From assembly GCA_905182265.1 (NCBI GenBank), contig CAJJAO010000006.1, forward strand, positions 124,001 through 188,000: a stretch of 64,000 nt of DNA. Reading direction: 5' to 3'. Under the pieces are notes generated by a model, which worked only from the letters and a program-made list of their open reading frames with translations, ran no database searches and was not told the DNA's origin. The translations under genes were made by a program, and so were the position numbers. Source of the DNA: a gamma proteobacterium HTCC2207 (GTDB lineage Bacteria > Pseudomonadota > Gammaproteobacteria > Pseudomonadales > Porticoccaceae). Shown here piece after piece: positions 1-8,934 of the stretch; the first letter of the stretch is position 1, and every line of letters begins with the position of its first letter.

Positions 1-270
1 GTTGCAGTCGCCAAGATTAGTGATTTACAGGATCAGCAGATTCAGCTTTACCAAAATGACCTATTGCGTCAGGACGGTAATAGCGCCGACATGCTGACAC
101 CGGTTTTAACGCTGCTTGTTTACATAAGCCAATTTTTTACATTATTGCCCGGTGATATTGTGTTGACTGGAACCCCTGCGGGCGTGGGGCCACTTGCAGT
201 TGGCGATAACTTAACAGTATCTCTGTCTGACCTTGTTAGTTGTCAGGCACAGATTATTCGCAGGGATTAA
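1..270 (+). CDS. Fumarylacetoacetate hydrolase family protein, C-terminal part (5' end outside window)
   Basis: The reading frame is open from base 1 and stops at 268-270, leaving 89 residues of the C-terminus. The stretch PGDIVLTGTPAGVGPL followed by GD is the hallmark C-terminal motif of FAH-fold hydrolases and isomerases of the YcgM/acylpyruvase group, which cleave or isomerise beta-diketo acids using a divalent metal. The metal-binding acidic residues lie upstream, outside the window, so the exact substrate cannot be judged. The next gene starts 9 bases after the stop behind a GGAGAG ribosome-binding site, so co-transcription is likely. Family assignment is firm; the specific activity is unknown. 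Confidence 0.85.
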   Translation, partial: VAVAKISDLQDQQIQLYQNDLLRQDGNSADMLTPVLTLLVYISQFFTLLPGDIVLTGTPAGVGPLAVGDNLTVSLSDLVSCQAQIIRRD

Positions 271-279
271 GGAGAGAGC

Positions 280-507
280 ATGAGTCTCGAAAATGGAATT
301 TATAAACATTACAAAGGTAATTTGTACGAGGTGCTTGGGGTTGCTCGGCACAGTGAGACCGAGGAGAGTCATGTGGTTTACAAGACCCTCTACGGTGATT
401 ACAGCATGTGGGTTCGGCCCCTCAGTATGTTTACCGAAACTGTCGAAGTGAATGGCGAGCAGATTCTAAGGTTTGAGTTTGTTGAGTCCGTTGGGTCGGG
501 TGCCTAA
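280..507 (+). CDS. DUF1653 domain protein
   Basis: This is a 75-residue soluble protein. The pattern GIYKHYKGNLYEVLGVARHSE, followed by VVYKTLYGD and a W-V-R-P-L-x-M-F motif, matches DUF1653, a small single-domain family that is common in Proteobacteria and has no established function. It starts at an ATG behind GGAGAG (271-276). Its TAA stop shares an A with the ATG of arfB (TAATG at 505-509), so the two are translationally coupled. Nothing about the role can be read from sequence alone. Confidence 0.85.
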   Translation: MSLENGIYKHYKGNLYEVLGVARHSETEESHVVYKTLYGDYSMWVRPLSMFTETVEVNGEQILRFEFVESVGSGA

Positions 508-923
508 TGCTTTTTATTACCAGCAATATTTCGATTGCTGATACTGAGATAGATTTTACCGCCGTGCGCTCTCAAGGTCCGGGGGGGCAGAATGTTAATA
601 AGGTGTCGTCGGCGATTCATTTGCGCTTTGATGTTCGCGCCTCTTCAATGCCAGAGATTTACCAAGAGCGGCTGCTGAAGTTGAGTGACCACCGTATTAC
701 CAAAGAGGGCGTGGTGGTTATTAAGGCCCAGCGTTATCGCAGCCAGGATAAAAATCGAGCGGAGGCGTTGCAGCGCTTACAGGATTTACTGCAGTCGGTA
801 ACGCACAACCCAAAGGTGCGCAGAGCGACCAAGCCCACGCGCGGATCACAGTTGCGGCGTATGGATAAAAAAACCCAGCATGGTAAAAAGAAAACCATGC
901 GCTCTACGCCTAATCTTGATTAG
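507..923 (+). CDS. arfB: Alternative ribosome-rescue factor / peptidyl-tRNA hydrolase ArfB (YaeJ)
   Basis: ArfB enters the empty mRNA channel of ribosomes stalled on non-stop mRNAs and hydrolyses the peptidyl-tRNA without a stop codon. The catalytic GGQ sits at residues 26-28 within RSQGPGGQNVNKVSSA. The domain is short (138 residues, the usual length) and lacks the codon-recognition domains of RF1/RF2. The C-terminal 35 residues are strongly basic (RATKPTRGSQLRRMDKK and following), as needed to occupy the mRNA channel. The start overlaps the stop of the upstream DUF1653 gene. The only alternative would be another class-I release-factor-like hydrolase, but length and tail fit ArfB. Confidence 0.93.
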   Translation: MLFITSNISIADTEIDFTAVRSQGPGGQNVNKVSSAIHLRFDVRASSMPEIYQERLLKLSDHRITKEGVVVIKAQRYRSQDKNRAEALQRLQDLLQSVTHNPKVRRATKPTRGSQLRRMDKKTQHGKKKTMRSTPNLD

Positions 924-943
924 GTGTTTTAACAGGCCACCTA

Positions 944-1936
944 ATGACTGAAACCAGCAATCACCCTTTTGAAATATTAACCCCAGATCTACTAATAGAC
1001 GCAGTAGAGGCTCAGGGTTTTGTTTCTGATGGCAGGTTTATTGTTTTAAATAGCTACGAGAATCGGGTCTATCAAATCGGCATCGAAGAAGAGACGCCGA
1101 TGATTGCTAAATTTTATCGTCCGGATCGCTGGACTGATGAGCAGATTCAAGAAGAGCATGATTTTTGTTTTGACCTACAGGAACAAGAGCTTCCGGTGGT
1201 CTGCCCCTGGGCAAACCCCGAGGGTAAGACAATCAATCATTATGCTAATTTTAGCTTTGCGCTCTACCCGCGCAAAGGTGGCCATGCCCCAGAGTTAGAC
1301 AATCTCGATAACCTTTTTATTCTTGGCCGCCTGCTGGGGCGCTTTCATGCCATTGGCGCCACCAGGCCTTTTAAATATCGCCCGGTTCTGGATGTAGAAT
1401 CCTTTGGCCGCCGCTCCTATGAGCTTATTAGCACTAAGTTTATGCCTAGCGCACTCAGCCCAGCCTATGACTCGCTGGCGCTGGATATCTTAAAAAGAAT
1501 TGATGAGATTTTGCAGGACTATGGCCCCATCAATCATATCCGCGTCCATGGAGACTGCCACTCAGGCAATATTTTGTGGCGCGACGACTACCCGCATTTT
1601 GTTGATTTTGATGACGCGCGTATGGCACCGGCGATGCAGGACCTTTGGATGTTGCTGTCGGGGGACCGCCAGGAGCAGACAGCACAGATGGCTGAGCTGA
1701 TCGAAGGCTACAACGAGTTTTATGATTTTGACTACCGCGAACTGCAGTTAATTGAGGTGATGCGCACATTGCGAATTATGCATCACAGCGCATGGATTGC
1801 TCGGCGCTGGTCGGACCCAGCATTTCCTCGGGCCTTTTCTTGGTTTGACTCGCCCCGTTACTGGAGCGAGCATATTCTTACCTTGCGCGAGCAGTTGGCG
1901 GCTCTCAATGAACCGCCGCTGCAAGTGCGACCCTAG
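944..1936 (+). CDS. srkA: Stress response Ser/Thr kinase SrkA (YihE family)
   Basis: This 330-residue protein has the choline/aminoglycoside-kinase fold of the YihE/SrkA family; the E. coli protein is 328 residues. The ATP-anchoring lysine lies in MIAKFYRPDRW (near residue 56). The catalytic loop RVHGDCHSGNIL and the metal-binding FVDFDDAR lie around residues 199-222, with the expected Asp, Asn and Asp present. In E. coli the enzyme phosphorylates proteins and counters death caused by toxin- or envelope-stress pathways. It stands 20 bases after arfB on the same strand and may be the last gene of that unit. It converges with the DUF481 gene, which ends 4 bases downstream. Confidence 0.9.
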   Translation: MTETSNHPFEILTPDLLIDAVEAQGFVSDGRFIVLNSYENRVYQIGIEEETPMIAKFYRPDRWTDEQIQEEHDFCFDLQEQELPVVCPWANPEGKTINHYANFSFALYPRKGGHAPELDNLDNLFILGRLLGRFHAIGATRPFKYRPVLDVESFGRRSYELISTKFMPSALSPAYDSLALDILKRIDEILQDYGPINHIRVHGDCHSGNILWRDDYPHFVDFDDARMAPAMQDLWMLLSGDRQEQTAQMAELIEGYNEFYDFDYRELQLIEVMRTLRIMHHSAWIARRWSDPAFPRAFSWFDSPRYWSEHILTLREQLAALNEPPLQVRP

Positions 1937-1940
1937 GGGC

Positions 1941-2918
1941 TTACCAGCTGTAGCTCACACCTATTGTGAGCTGACTGTCGCTGGGGTCTGTGCCTGGAAC
2001 GGGCTGGTTGTCGTAAATCCATTCCAGCTTAAGCTCGGTGAAAATGTTTTTTACCAGCGGAGCTTTTAACCCTAGGTCTGCGCGAATTTCTGAGTCGGCA
2101 AAATCGGACAATGACACCCTCAAGCTGTGGGTGTGGAATAACTCGAGACTTGAGTTAATCATCTGTCGATAGTCCGCCGCCCAACTCCAGGTCAGGCGAT
2201 CATCTGCGGTGCCGTCTTCGTAATCTTCACTGATCCATAGCAAACCGGTTTCGGCGGACAGGGCACCTTTTTCGGTCTCCCAGAACTGTCGACCTATGGC
2301 GCTACCCACCGCATAGTATTGGTCGATTGCCCGGTTGTCATTGGCGCCCCAGGCTATGCCGTTATTCCAAAACCATTGTTCCTGAAAGAACCAGTCTACA
2401 CCGTAGTCTAGGTGGTACTCCTCATTGGCTGGGCTGCCGTCCAGGCTGTGGCTTTCGTAATTGATGCCGCTGTGATGACGAAAGTCGTCTTCGCGCCATT
2501 CTACTGAGCCCTCAATATCCCAGTCCTCTCGTTCCTCGTTGCCGCTGGCATAGGCCCCAGTGGCGCTTACGGTGCCTTTATATGTAGAGCTAAACACGGG
2601 GGTGGGCTCTGGCTCTGATGCTGATGCCAGAGCCGTGCCGTTGACTGTGGCTACTTTTTCTACAGCGATACTCAGCTGACCGAAGTTTTCTGAGGCCCAG
2701 ATTATGTGCCCTGCACTCTGGCCAGCACTCTCCCCCGCACTCTGCCCGCCTTTCTGCCCACCTTCTTTCAGCTGAATAAGACTGCCTTGGATAATATCGC
2801 CATTGGTTAATACCAGCTCATCGGCCGATAGGCCTGTCGTTGGCAAGGTAAGGGAAAGGGCTAGAAAAAGTGTTGGGAAAAAATTTCGAAAAATGGTCGC
2901 GTATGATCCGTATCGCAT
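1941..2918 (-). CDS. DUF481 (YdiY-like) secreted/outer-membrane protein with an internal 12-bp repeat
   Basis: This 325-residue protein begins with a signal peptide (basic start, hydrophobic LFLALSLTLP, cleavage expected near LSADE). After a short SH3-like start (VLTNGDIIQGSLIQL) and a linker comes a C-terminal half of alternating aromatic strands (NYESHSLDGSPANEEYHLDYG, WSWAADYRQ, LKLEWIYDNQP) ending in TIGVSYSW. That terminal aromatic strand is typical of DUF481 beta-barrels in the outer membrane. Residues about 51-70 are an in-frame Gly-Gln-Ser-Ala repeat encoded by five 12-bp DNA units. DUF481 proteins are often acid- or salt-induced, but the function here is unknown. It is transcribed divergently from gcvH. 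Confidence 0.82.
   Translation of the reverse strand: MRYGSYATIFRNFFPTLFLALSLTLPTTGLSADELVLTNGDIIQGSLIQLKEGGQKGGQSAGESAGQSAGHIIWASENFGQLSIAVEKVATVNGTALASASEPEPTPVFSSTYKGTVSATGAYASGNEEREDWDIEGSVEWREDDFRHHSGINYESHSLDGSPANEEYHLDYGVDWFFQEQWFWNNGIAWGANDNRAIDQYYAVGSAIGRQFWETEKGALSAETGLLWISEDYEDGTADDRLTWSWAADYRQMINSSLELFHTHSLRVSLSDFADSEIRADLGLKAPLVKNIFTELKLEWIYDNQPVPGTDPSDSQLTIGVSYSW
2707..2766. repeat. 12-bp imperfect tandem repeat, five copies, in frame
   Basis: Five consecutive 12-base units begin at 2707, 2719, 2731, 2743 and 2755 and share a TGCCC...CACTC consensus on the plus strand. On the coding (minus) strand they give a four-residue Gly-Gln-Ser-Ala-like repeat in the linker of the DUF481 protein. 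Copies differ by one to four bases. Confidence 0.85.
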
Positions 2919-3108
2919 AATGTCCTCAAAAGATAAATGGCTGGAAGGTAGAGGCGGTATTTTACAGATTTGAAACGATTGTTCATTAGTTGGTGAAAAT
3001 TACTTTATCTTTTGATCTATTCCTCAGTAGAATGACGGCGACAGATTATGAGCTACTTTGTAGTAGGATTACGCGTAGCATTTAACAGAGAGAGTTAAGG
3101 AGAAATTT

Positions 3109-3498
3109 ATGAGCGAACTTCCAACTGAATTGAAGTATGCCAGCAGTCATGAGTGGGCAAGACTCGACAGTGACGGCACTATAGTTGTGGGTATTACAGA
3201 CCATGCTCAAGAAGCTCTGGGTGATGTTGTCTATGTGGAGCTTCCCGAAGTAGGCACAGGGGTAGATGCTGGTGCTGAAGTAGCAGTTGTAGAGTCGGTC
3301 AAAGCGGCCTCAGATATTTATTCGCCGGTAACTGGCGAAGTGGTTGAGATCAACCCTGCGCTAGAAGATGAGCCAGAGACAGTAAACAGCAGCCCCTACG
3401 CGGACGGTTGGTTGTTTCGGGTTAAGGTGTCGGGCACTGAAGAGCTAGAAGATATGATGGATGCGGATGTTTACCAGGCGTCAGTCGACGAGTCCTGA
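3109..3498 (+). CDS. gcvH: Glycine cleavage system H protein
   Basis: GcvH shuttles the aminomethyl intermediate of glycine between the P, T and L proteins on a lipoyl arm. The 129-residue length is standard. The lipoylated lysine is K65 in [15 protein letters not shown], preceded by the conserved SHEWAR and [11 protein letters not shown]. An AAGGAGA ribosome-binding site precedes the ATG. The gene stands alone: gcvT and gcvP are not adjacent, and a terminator follows directly, so it is a single-gene transcript. I looked for a glycine riboswitch in the 190-base upstream gap and did not recognise one. Confidence 0.95.
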   Translation: MSELPTELKYASSHEWARLDSDGTIVVGITDHAQEALGDVVYVELPEVGTGVDAGAEVAVVESVKAASDIYSPVTGEVVEINPALEDEPETVNSSPYADGWLFRVKVSGTEELEDMMDADVYQASVDES

Positions 3499-3541
3499 GT
3501 TATTTAAGCGATATCTCGCATAACATTATTTCTTACAAGAT

Positions 3542-3570
3542 AAAGCCTCGGTTATTGCCGGGGCTTTTTT
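3542..3570 (+). terminator. Rho-independent terminator of gcvH
   Basis: AAGCCTCGG, a six-base loop and CCGGGGCTT form a nine-pair stem with one G-T wobble, followed by a run of six T. It lies 43 bases after the gcvH stop. The T run on the opposite strand is only three bases, so it acts mainly on the plus strand. Confidence 0.9.
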
Positions 3571-3583
3571 GATTCTCTCTTTA

Positions 3584-4237
3584 TTACCTAAGAGAAATAA
3601 TATCCCAGCCGCGAGTTAGAGCTTCGTTACGCAGCGGCTCATCTGGGTCTACGGCAATAGGATGGGTCACCTGCAAAAGTAGCGGCAGATCGTTAATAGA
3701 GTCTGAGTAAAAATAGCTGCCGTCAGACTGTTCATTATTCTCTGCTAGCCAATCATTAAATCGCTCGACCTTACCCTCTTGGTACGTGGGGGTGCCGACA
3801 ATGTTGCCTGTGTAGCGGCCGTCGATTATCTCTGGATCTGTCGCCAATAACTCTGTAATCCCCAAAGAGTGGCAAATAGGCTCGACGATAAAACGGTTGG
3901 TTGAGGTGCATACTAGTAGGCGATCACCAGCCTCTCGATGGCGCTGAATTAAATCTCTGGCCTTGGGTAGGTTCATGGGGGCAATTACTGTCTGCATAAA
4001 TTCTTGGTGTAGCTGCGCCAGTTCGGTGGGGGGAATACTGGCCAAGGGCGCGAGCGAAAAGGCCAAGTAGGCATGTATATCGAGGCAGCCCGCTTCATAG
4101 TCTGCATAAAAGCGGTCGTTCATGGCGCGGTAGTGCTCGACATCAACTCTATTTTTGGCGACCAAAAATTCACCCCAGCCATGGTCGCTATCGCCAGCAA
4201 TCAATGTGTTGTCTAAATCAAAGATAGCCAGTGCCAT
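3584..4237 (-). CDS. HAD superfamily IB phosphatase (possible histidinol-phosphatase)
   Basis: Starting at the ATG at 4237 gives 217 residues opening with MALAIFDLDNTL, where D7 and D9 are the nucleophile and acid/base of HAD motif I. A longer reading from a TTG at 4309 adds 24 residues before the conserved fold start and is unlikely. Motif II is CTSTNR and motif IV is SDSINDLPLL. The alpha-helical cap between motifs I and II identifies subfamily IB (SerB-like). The arrangement next to rppH and ptsP matches P. aeruginosa PA0335-PA0337; from memory, PA0335 has been reported as a histidinol-phosphate phosphatase. Serine-type or another phosphomonoester activity remains possible. Confidence 0.85.
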   Translation of the reverse strand: MALAIFDLDNTLIAGDSDHGWGEFLVAKNRVDVEHYRAMNDRFYADYEAGCLDIHAYLAFSLAPLASIPPTELAQLHQEFMQTVIAPMNLPKARDLIQRHREAGDRLLVCTSTNRFIVEPICHSLGITELLATDPEIIDGRYTGNIVGTPTYQEGKVERFNDWLAENNEQSDGSYFYSDSINDLPLLLQVTHPIAVDPDEPLRNEALTRGWDIISLR

Positions 4238-4382
4238 AGGGAGGTCTCGTCGGTCGGAAAGGTTAATTAAACGCAGGTGCAGGATAGCGATGATGTAAGA
4301 TGGTCTCAAGAGAAAATTGCTGGCCCTACCAGACTATGGAACAATGGGCCGCTGAAAGTAGATCGAATAAGGAAAATGTAAC

Positions 4383-4886
4383 GTGGTTGATAAGGACGGT
4401 TTTCGCGCAAACGTCGCCATGGTCATCAGCGATGGTTGTGGCAAGGTATTTTGGGCCAAAAGGCTGGGCCAGCAAGCTTGGCAATTCCCTCAAGGCGGTG
4501 TTAATGACGGGGAATCTGCAGAGCAGGCCCTGTATCGAGAACTGTATGAAGAAGTCGGCCTTGAATCAACTGATGTAAAAATCATCCAGCGCACCAAAAA
4601 ATGGCTGCGCTACCAAATTCCAGTGCAGATGCAGCGCAAAAACTCAATTCCTCTGTGCATTGGGCAAAAGCAGAAATGGTTTTATCTAGAGCTCACCGGA
4701 GATGCTGCTAAGGTCAAGTTCAATGCCACCGGCACCCCAGAGTTTGACGCATGGGAATGGGTTAATTACTGGTACCCCATCGACTCTGTCGTCTCGTTTA
4801 AGCGCAATGTCTATCGCAATGCTCTCATGGAGTTTGCCCCTGCCAACGCACGCTTCGAAAAGCAAAGCGCAGCAGCTGACGGCTAA
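4383..4886 (+). CDS. rppH: RNA pyrophosphohydrolase RppH (NudH)
   Basis: RppH removes pyrophosphate from 5'-triphosphate (or cap-like) mRNA ends and so starts RNase E-dependent decay. The Nudix box occupies residues 38-60 and is complete: G38, E44, R52-E53, E56-E57 and G59. The start is GTG at 4383, behind AAGGAAA (4369-4375); an ATG just upstream runs straight into TAA and cannot serve. The length of 167 residues is usual for the family. Its TAA stop overlaps the ATG of ptsP (TAATG), the same coupling seen in Pseudomonas and E. coli. Confidence 0.94.
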   Translation: MVDKDGFRANVAMVISDGCGKVFWAKRLGQQAWQFPQGGVNDGESAEQALYRELYEEVGLESTDVKIIQRTKKWLRYQIPVQMQRKNSIPLCIGQKQKWFYLELTGDAAKVKFNATGTPEFDAWEWVNYWYPIDSVVSFKRNVYRNALMEFAPANARFEKQSAAADG

Positions 4887-7201
4887 TGGATATGCTTAGC
4901 TCCCTTAGAACCATAGTCCAAGAGGTTAATAGCGCTCGCAATTTGCCGCAGGTGCTGTCGATTATTGTTAAAGAGGTGCGTGCGGCTATGCAGGCTGGAG
5001 TTTGTTCGGTTTATCTATTTGACCAAACAGATGAGCGTTATGTACTCATGGCGACCGAAGGGTTGCGTGAGGAGTCGATTGGTAAAGTACGCCTGTCGAT
5101 GCGTGAAGGTTTGGTAGGTCTAGTGGCCGCCAAAGAAGAGCCACTCAATCTTGAAGATGCCGATAAGCATCCCAACTTTGCCTATTTTGAAGAGACCGGT
5201 GAAGCACCTTTTCACTCATTTCTCGGCGTGCCGATTATCCACCACCGCAAGGTATTAGGTGTACTGGTGTTGCAGCAGCAGACCCAGCGGCGTTTTGCTT
5301 CCGAAGAAGAAGCCTTTGTTGTGACTGTGTGTGCACAGCTGTCTGGTGCTATTGCCCATGCAGAGGCCACTGGCGCTCTACGCAAGCTGGCATCGGCGGG
5401 GCGCGGCAAAAGTCGCGAGGCGGTTTTCCGTGGCATTCCAAGTGCGCCAGGGGTCGGTATTGGCCGCGTGGTACTAGTGGGCAACAATACCGAATTGGCC
5501 TCGGTACCTGAACGATTTACCAAAACTCCCGCCGCTGAGGTAGAGATATTTCGCCTCGCCCTAACAGCCGCGAAAAAAGATATGCGTGATCTGGGCGATG
5601 GCTTGATCGGCAAGTTGAGCTCAGAAGAGCTTGCGCTGTTTGATGTTTATATTCGCATGCTCGATGACAGCTCCCTGGGCGGCGAAGTGATCGCTACCAT
5701 CACGGCTGGGCAGACAGCCCAGAGTGCCTGGAGCTCGGTTATTCTCAAGCATGTACGCACATTTAGGCAGATGGACGACCCCTATCTGCGCGAGCGCGCG
5801 GCGGATGTTAATGATCTGGGTAAGCGTGTGCTGGGCTACTTACAAACGAGTCATAAAAAAGCACTACCCATGCCCCGTCGGGTGGTACTAGTGGGTGAAG
5901 ACCTTTCTGCAACGGCGCTGGCCGATATTCCGGTCAACCGATTGGTCGGTATTATTTCTCTTAAGGGATCCAGTAATTCACATATGGCCATTGTGGGCCG
6001 GGCTCTTGGTATTCCCACCGTGATGGGTGCCATAGATCTGCCTTGGGCAGAATTAGAGGGCCAGGAATTAATCGTCGATGGTTTTAGCGGCGATGTGGTG
6101 AGCAGTGCCACCCGCACCATGCGACGTAACTATTTGCAGCGTCAGCGCGAAGAAAAGATACTCACCAAAGATCTGGAAAAGCTGCGAGATATCCCCTGTA
6201 TTACCCCAGATGGCTTCCGTTTTTCCCTCTGGGTGAACACGGGTTTGCGTCAAGACACCATGATGTCTCTCAAGAGCGGTGCCGAGGCTGTAGGTCTGTT
6301 TCGTACAGAGATACCTTTTTTAATGCGCTCTAGCTTTCCCACTGAGGACGAGCAGGTTGCGATTTATCGTGAGCAGTTGGTGGCATTTTCACCAAGGCCG
6401 GTAACCATGAGAACTCTGGATATTGGCGGTGATAAGGATCTGCCTTATTTTCCGATCGAAGAGGAAAATCCCTTTTTGGGTTGGCGCGGAATTCGCATTT
6501 CGCTCGATCACCCGGAGATATTCTTGGTGCAAATTCGCGCTCTGTTGCGCGCCAGCCAGGGCACTAACAATCTACGTATTATGTTGCCTATGATCAGCAA
6601 TGTGCCGGAGTTAGATCGTGCTCTAGAGCTGATTGATCGGGCCTACCGAGAGCTTACCCAAGAAGAGGGTTATCAAATCGAGCGGCCGCCTATTGGCGCT
6701 ATGATTGAGGTGCCAGCGGCAGTTTATCAGGTTAAGGAAATCGGTCGGCGAGTCGACTTTTTGTCTGTGGGTACCAATGACTTAACCCAGTATTTGTTGG
6801 CTGTAGACCGCAACAACCCAAGAGTGGCTGACCTCTACCATACCTTGCACCCGGCGGTTCTGCGGGCGCTTAAGAGTATTTATGAACAGGCGTCGTCGGT
6901 TAACTGCCAGCTGAGTGTCTGTGGCGAGATGGCCGGCGATCCAATGAGTGCTGTGGTTCTATTGGGGCTGGGTTACGAAAATTTTTCAATGAGCGCGAGT
7001 ACCTTGCTGCGGGTTAAATCTATGCTGCTCAATGTCACTCGTAAAGAGGCTCGGGAAATGGTTAAGCGAGCATTGCGTCTATCCGACGCCGCTTCTGTTT
7101 CGCAGTTTATTACCGATTCATTGCAGCAGCCAGAAGTGGCTAAATTGATCCGCCCCACCAAGCCCGCTCAGCGCTCAGAAGCGATAAAGCGAAAAGTCTG
7201 A
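4886..7201 (+). CDS. ptsP: Phosphoenolpyruvate-protein phosphotransferase PtsP (EI-Ntr)
   Basis: PtsP is the first enzyme of the nitrogen phosphotransferase system and passes phosphate from PEP to NPr and then EIIA-Ntr. The domain order is an N-terminal GAF sensor (residues about 1-165, YLFDQTDERYVLMATEGL), then the EI helical NPr-binding region, the swivelling phospho-His domain with the active His near 366 (GSSNSHMAIVGRALGIPTVMG), and the C-terminal PEP-binding TIM barrel with CGEMAGDP near residue 678. The length of 771 residues is slightly above the usual 750-760. It is translationally coupled to rppH. Its last 34 bases overlap the 3' end of the convergent NRDE gene. Confidence 0.96.
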   Translation: MDMLSSLRTIVQEVNSARNLPQVLSIIVKEVRAAMQAGVCSVYLFDQTDERYVLMATEGLREESIGKVRLSMREGLVGLVAAKEEPLNLEDADKHPNFAYFEETGEAPFHSFLGVPIIHHRKVLGVLVLQQQTQRRFASEEEAFVVTVCAQLSGAIAHAEATGALRKLASAGRGKSREAVFRGIPSAPGVGIGRVVLVGNNTELASVPERFTKTPAAEVEIFRLALTAAKKDMRDLGDGLIGKLSSEELALFDVYIRMLDDSSLGGEVIATITAGQTAQSAWSSVILKHVRTFRQMDDPYLRERAADVNDLGKRVLGYLQTSHKKALPMPRRVVLVGEDLSATALADIPVNRLVGIISLKGSSNSHMAIVGRALGIPTVMGAIDLPWAELEGQELIVDGFSGDVVSSATRTMRRNYLQRQREEKILTKDLEKLRDIPCITPDGFRFSLWVNTGLRQDTMMSLKSGAEAVGLFRTEIPFLMRSSFPTEDEQVAIYREQLVAFSPRPVTMRTLDIGGDKDLPYFPIEEENPFLGWRGIRISLDHPEIFLVQIRALLRASQGTNNLRIMLPMISNVPELDRALELIDRAYRELTQEEGYQIERPPIGAMIEVPAAVYQVKEIGRRVDFLSVGTNDLTQYLLAVDRNNPRVADLYHTLHPAVLRALKSIYEQASSVNCQLSVCGEMAGDPMSAVVLLGLGYENFSMSASTLLRVKSMLLNVTRKEAREMVKRALRLSDAASVSQFITDSLQQPEVAKLIRPTKPAQRSEAIKRKV

Positions 7202-7995
7202 GAGCCGAGAGTTTCGCCCGCCTCATAGGTTTGTTCTGCCACCGAGATATCCCCCGATGCGGAGAGCACAATCGCGGTGGACGCTCTGGTGCCGTAACCG
7301 TCGGCGACAATAAAGGGCGATGACAGCAGGGTTTCCCATACTGCAGGCACGCCAGTGTTGGGCAGTAGCTCTGGGGCATAGGTTTTCTGCAGCGACAGAG
7401 TTGCCATAAGCGCATCTAAATAGTTGTCGTCAATCGCGCTGTTGTTACCAATAGCGCCATTAATGTCAATAACACTATTATTCAAGTTCACAAGCTCTTC
7501 AAGCTGCTCACGGGCATGGTCGACTTTCGGCCAGGGGCTATCCAAGCAGTTATTGCTTAGGGCATAGACACCAGGCTGCAATCGCTGGGGAGGCTTGGCC
7601 TCATAGTTGTTTAAATAAACTAATTCGTCGCCGTCATAGAGCAGCAAGTTAAACCCACCATACTCGGCTGCTGTGGGGCCTATATTTTTGGCCCAGTCTT
7701 CGGCGCTCAGCTCTGAGCATAAAAAGTCGCTCACTAAATTACCTCGCGACAGTGGCTTTGATTCCATGACCCCCTGTTCATTCACGTAGCGATAATTGGT
7801 GACCGCGGCAAAGCGACCATTGCGCGATAGACCCAGCCAGGTGCCGCCAGCATCAAGGTCTTTGCCGGCCAAAATAGGTGCGTCCGGCCACCAGTGCATA
7901 GCTAAAGTGGGGCGCGGATAAAATTCGTCACGGTTAGAGGTGACAATCAGCGGCGCGCTGGATTGGGTTTTAAATGCAAAGGCGAGTAGACACAT
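7168..7995 (-). CDS. TANGO2/NRDE family protein
   Basis: This 275-residue protein begins MCLLAFAF and carries the family signature SNRDEFYPRPT, followed by AGKDLDAGGTWLGLSRNGRFAAVTN. The second-residue Cys and the NRDE motif resemble an N-terminal-nucleophile arrangement, but no enzyme activity is firmly established for the family. Human TANGO2 and bacterial relatives have been linked to heme or lipid handling. The gene converges on ptsP and their coding 3' ends overlap by 34 bases. Both proteins look intact, so the overlap appears real. Confidence 0.88.
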   Translation of the reverse strand: MCLLAFAFKTQSSAPLIVTSNRDEFYPRPTLAMHWWPDAPILAGKDLDAGGTWLGLSRNGRFAAVTNYRYVNEQGVMESKPLSRGNLVSDFLCSELSAEDWAKNIGPTAAEYGGFNLLLYDGDELVYLNNYEAKPPQRLQPGVYALSNNCLDSPWPKVDHAREQLEELVNLNNSVIDINGAIGNNSAIDDNYLDALMATLSLQKTYAPELLPNTGVPAVWETLLSSPFIVADGYGTRASTAIVLSASGDISVAEQTYEAGETLGSQTFRFIASER

Positions 7996-8099
7996 GCGGC
8001 GCAGTGTAACTATTTATCTCTCGCAACGACATCCCGCTTGGCGGATATGCTTAGAAACAGCTATGATCTGCGCTTCAATAGTCAGGGGTAGCAACGGCC

Positions 8100-8918
8100 A
8101 TGCTCAATCATCCAGCCATAGATCCAGTCGCAATTTCTTTGGGTCCAGTTCAGATTCACTGGTACGGAATAATGTACTTGCTGGCTTTTGCCACAGCTTG
8201 GTTTCTTGCGGGGCGCAATAGCGAGCGGCCCTGGTCGCCGGTGGCCAAGACTCAGGTTGAAGACCTTATTGTCTATGGCGCATGGGGTGTGATTCTGGGC
8301 GGACGCCTAGGTTATATGTTCTTTTATAATGCTGACAAATGGCTCGCCGACCCGGCAATGTTGCTGCGAATCTGGGAGGGCGGCATGTCTTTTCACGGCG
8401 GCCTAATAGGGGTTGCGATCGCTATCTTTATTTATACCCGCAAGCACCGACTCTCGTTTCTTAGCCTGGCAGACTTTGTGGTACCCCTGGTTCCTGCGGG
8501 GCTGTTTTTTGGGCGCATTGGTAATTTTATTGGCCAGGAGCTCTATGGCCGTGCCACGGATATGCCTTGGGGAATGCTATTTCCGGCAGACCCAACCCAG
8601 CTTGCTCGCCACCCCTCTCAGCTCTATGAAGCTTTTCTTGAGGGCTTGGTACTCTTTGTTGTTGTCAATTGGTTTGCACGCAAGCCGCGCTTGGCCGGTG
8701 AGGTCACTGGTGTATTTTTGGTGCTCTACGGCTGCTTCCGCTTTGTCGTCGAGTTTGTTCGCGAGCCGGATGCTCAGTTCGCTGGCCAGACGGGCATGAT
8801 AGAGTCATTGAGTTGGATGACCCGCGGCCAAACCCTCTGCGTGCCCATGGTTCTGCTGGGGCTGTGGTTTATGCGTAAAACGCTGCAGCGGCTGTCTGAA
8901 CGCCCTGCAACAAATTGA
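8100..8918 (+). CDS. lgt: Prolipoprotein diacylglyceryl transferase
   Basis: Lgt transfers diacylglycerol from phosphatidylglycerol to the lipobox cysteine of prolipoproteins in the inner membrane. The 272-residue protein has about seven membrane segments. It holds the conserved HGGLIG (His about 99) and the Lgt signature [14 protein letters not shown] (about 137-150). In that signature the usual NG is replaced by GQ after NFI, while the Arg and Asn that matter for activity are retained. A C-terminal [14 protein letters not shown] completes the match. The substrate class is represented in this window by the subtilisin at 50365-53013. thyA follows after 16 bases. Confidence 0.95.
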   Translation: MLNHPAIDPVAISLGPVQIHWYGIMYLLAFATAWFLAGRNSERPWSPVAKTQVEDLIVYGAWGVILGGRLGYMFFYNADKWLADPAMLLRIWEGGMSFHGGLIGVAIAIFIYTRKHRLSFLSLADFVVPLVPAGLFFGRIGNFIGQELYGRATDMPWGMLFPADPTQLARHPSQLYEAFLEGLVLFVVVNWFARKPRLAGEVTGVFLVLYGCFRFVVEFVREPDAQFAGQTGMIESLSWMTRGQTLCVPMVLLGLWFMRKTLQRLSERPATN

Positions 8919-8934
8919 AATTGGAAGCCCAGTC

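Noticed and set aside
2919..3108. Possible glycine riboswitch before gcvH
   Set aside because: I could not find the conserved paired aptamer motifs in the gap, so no claim is made. A covariance-model search would settle it.
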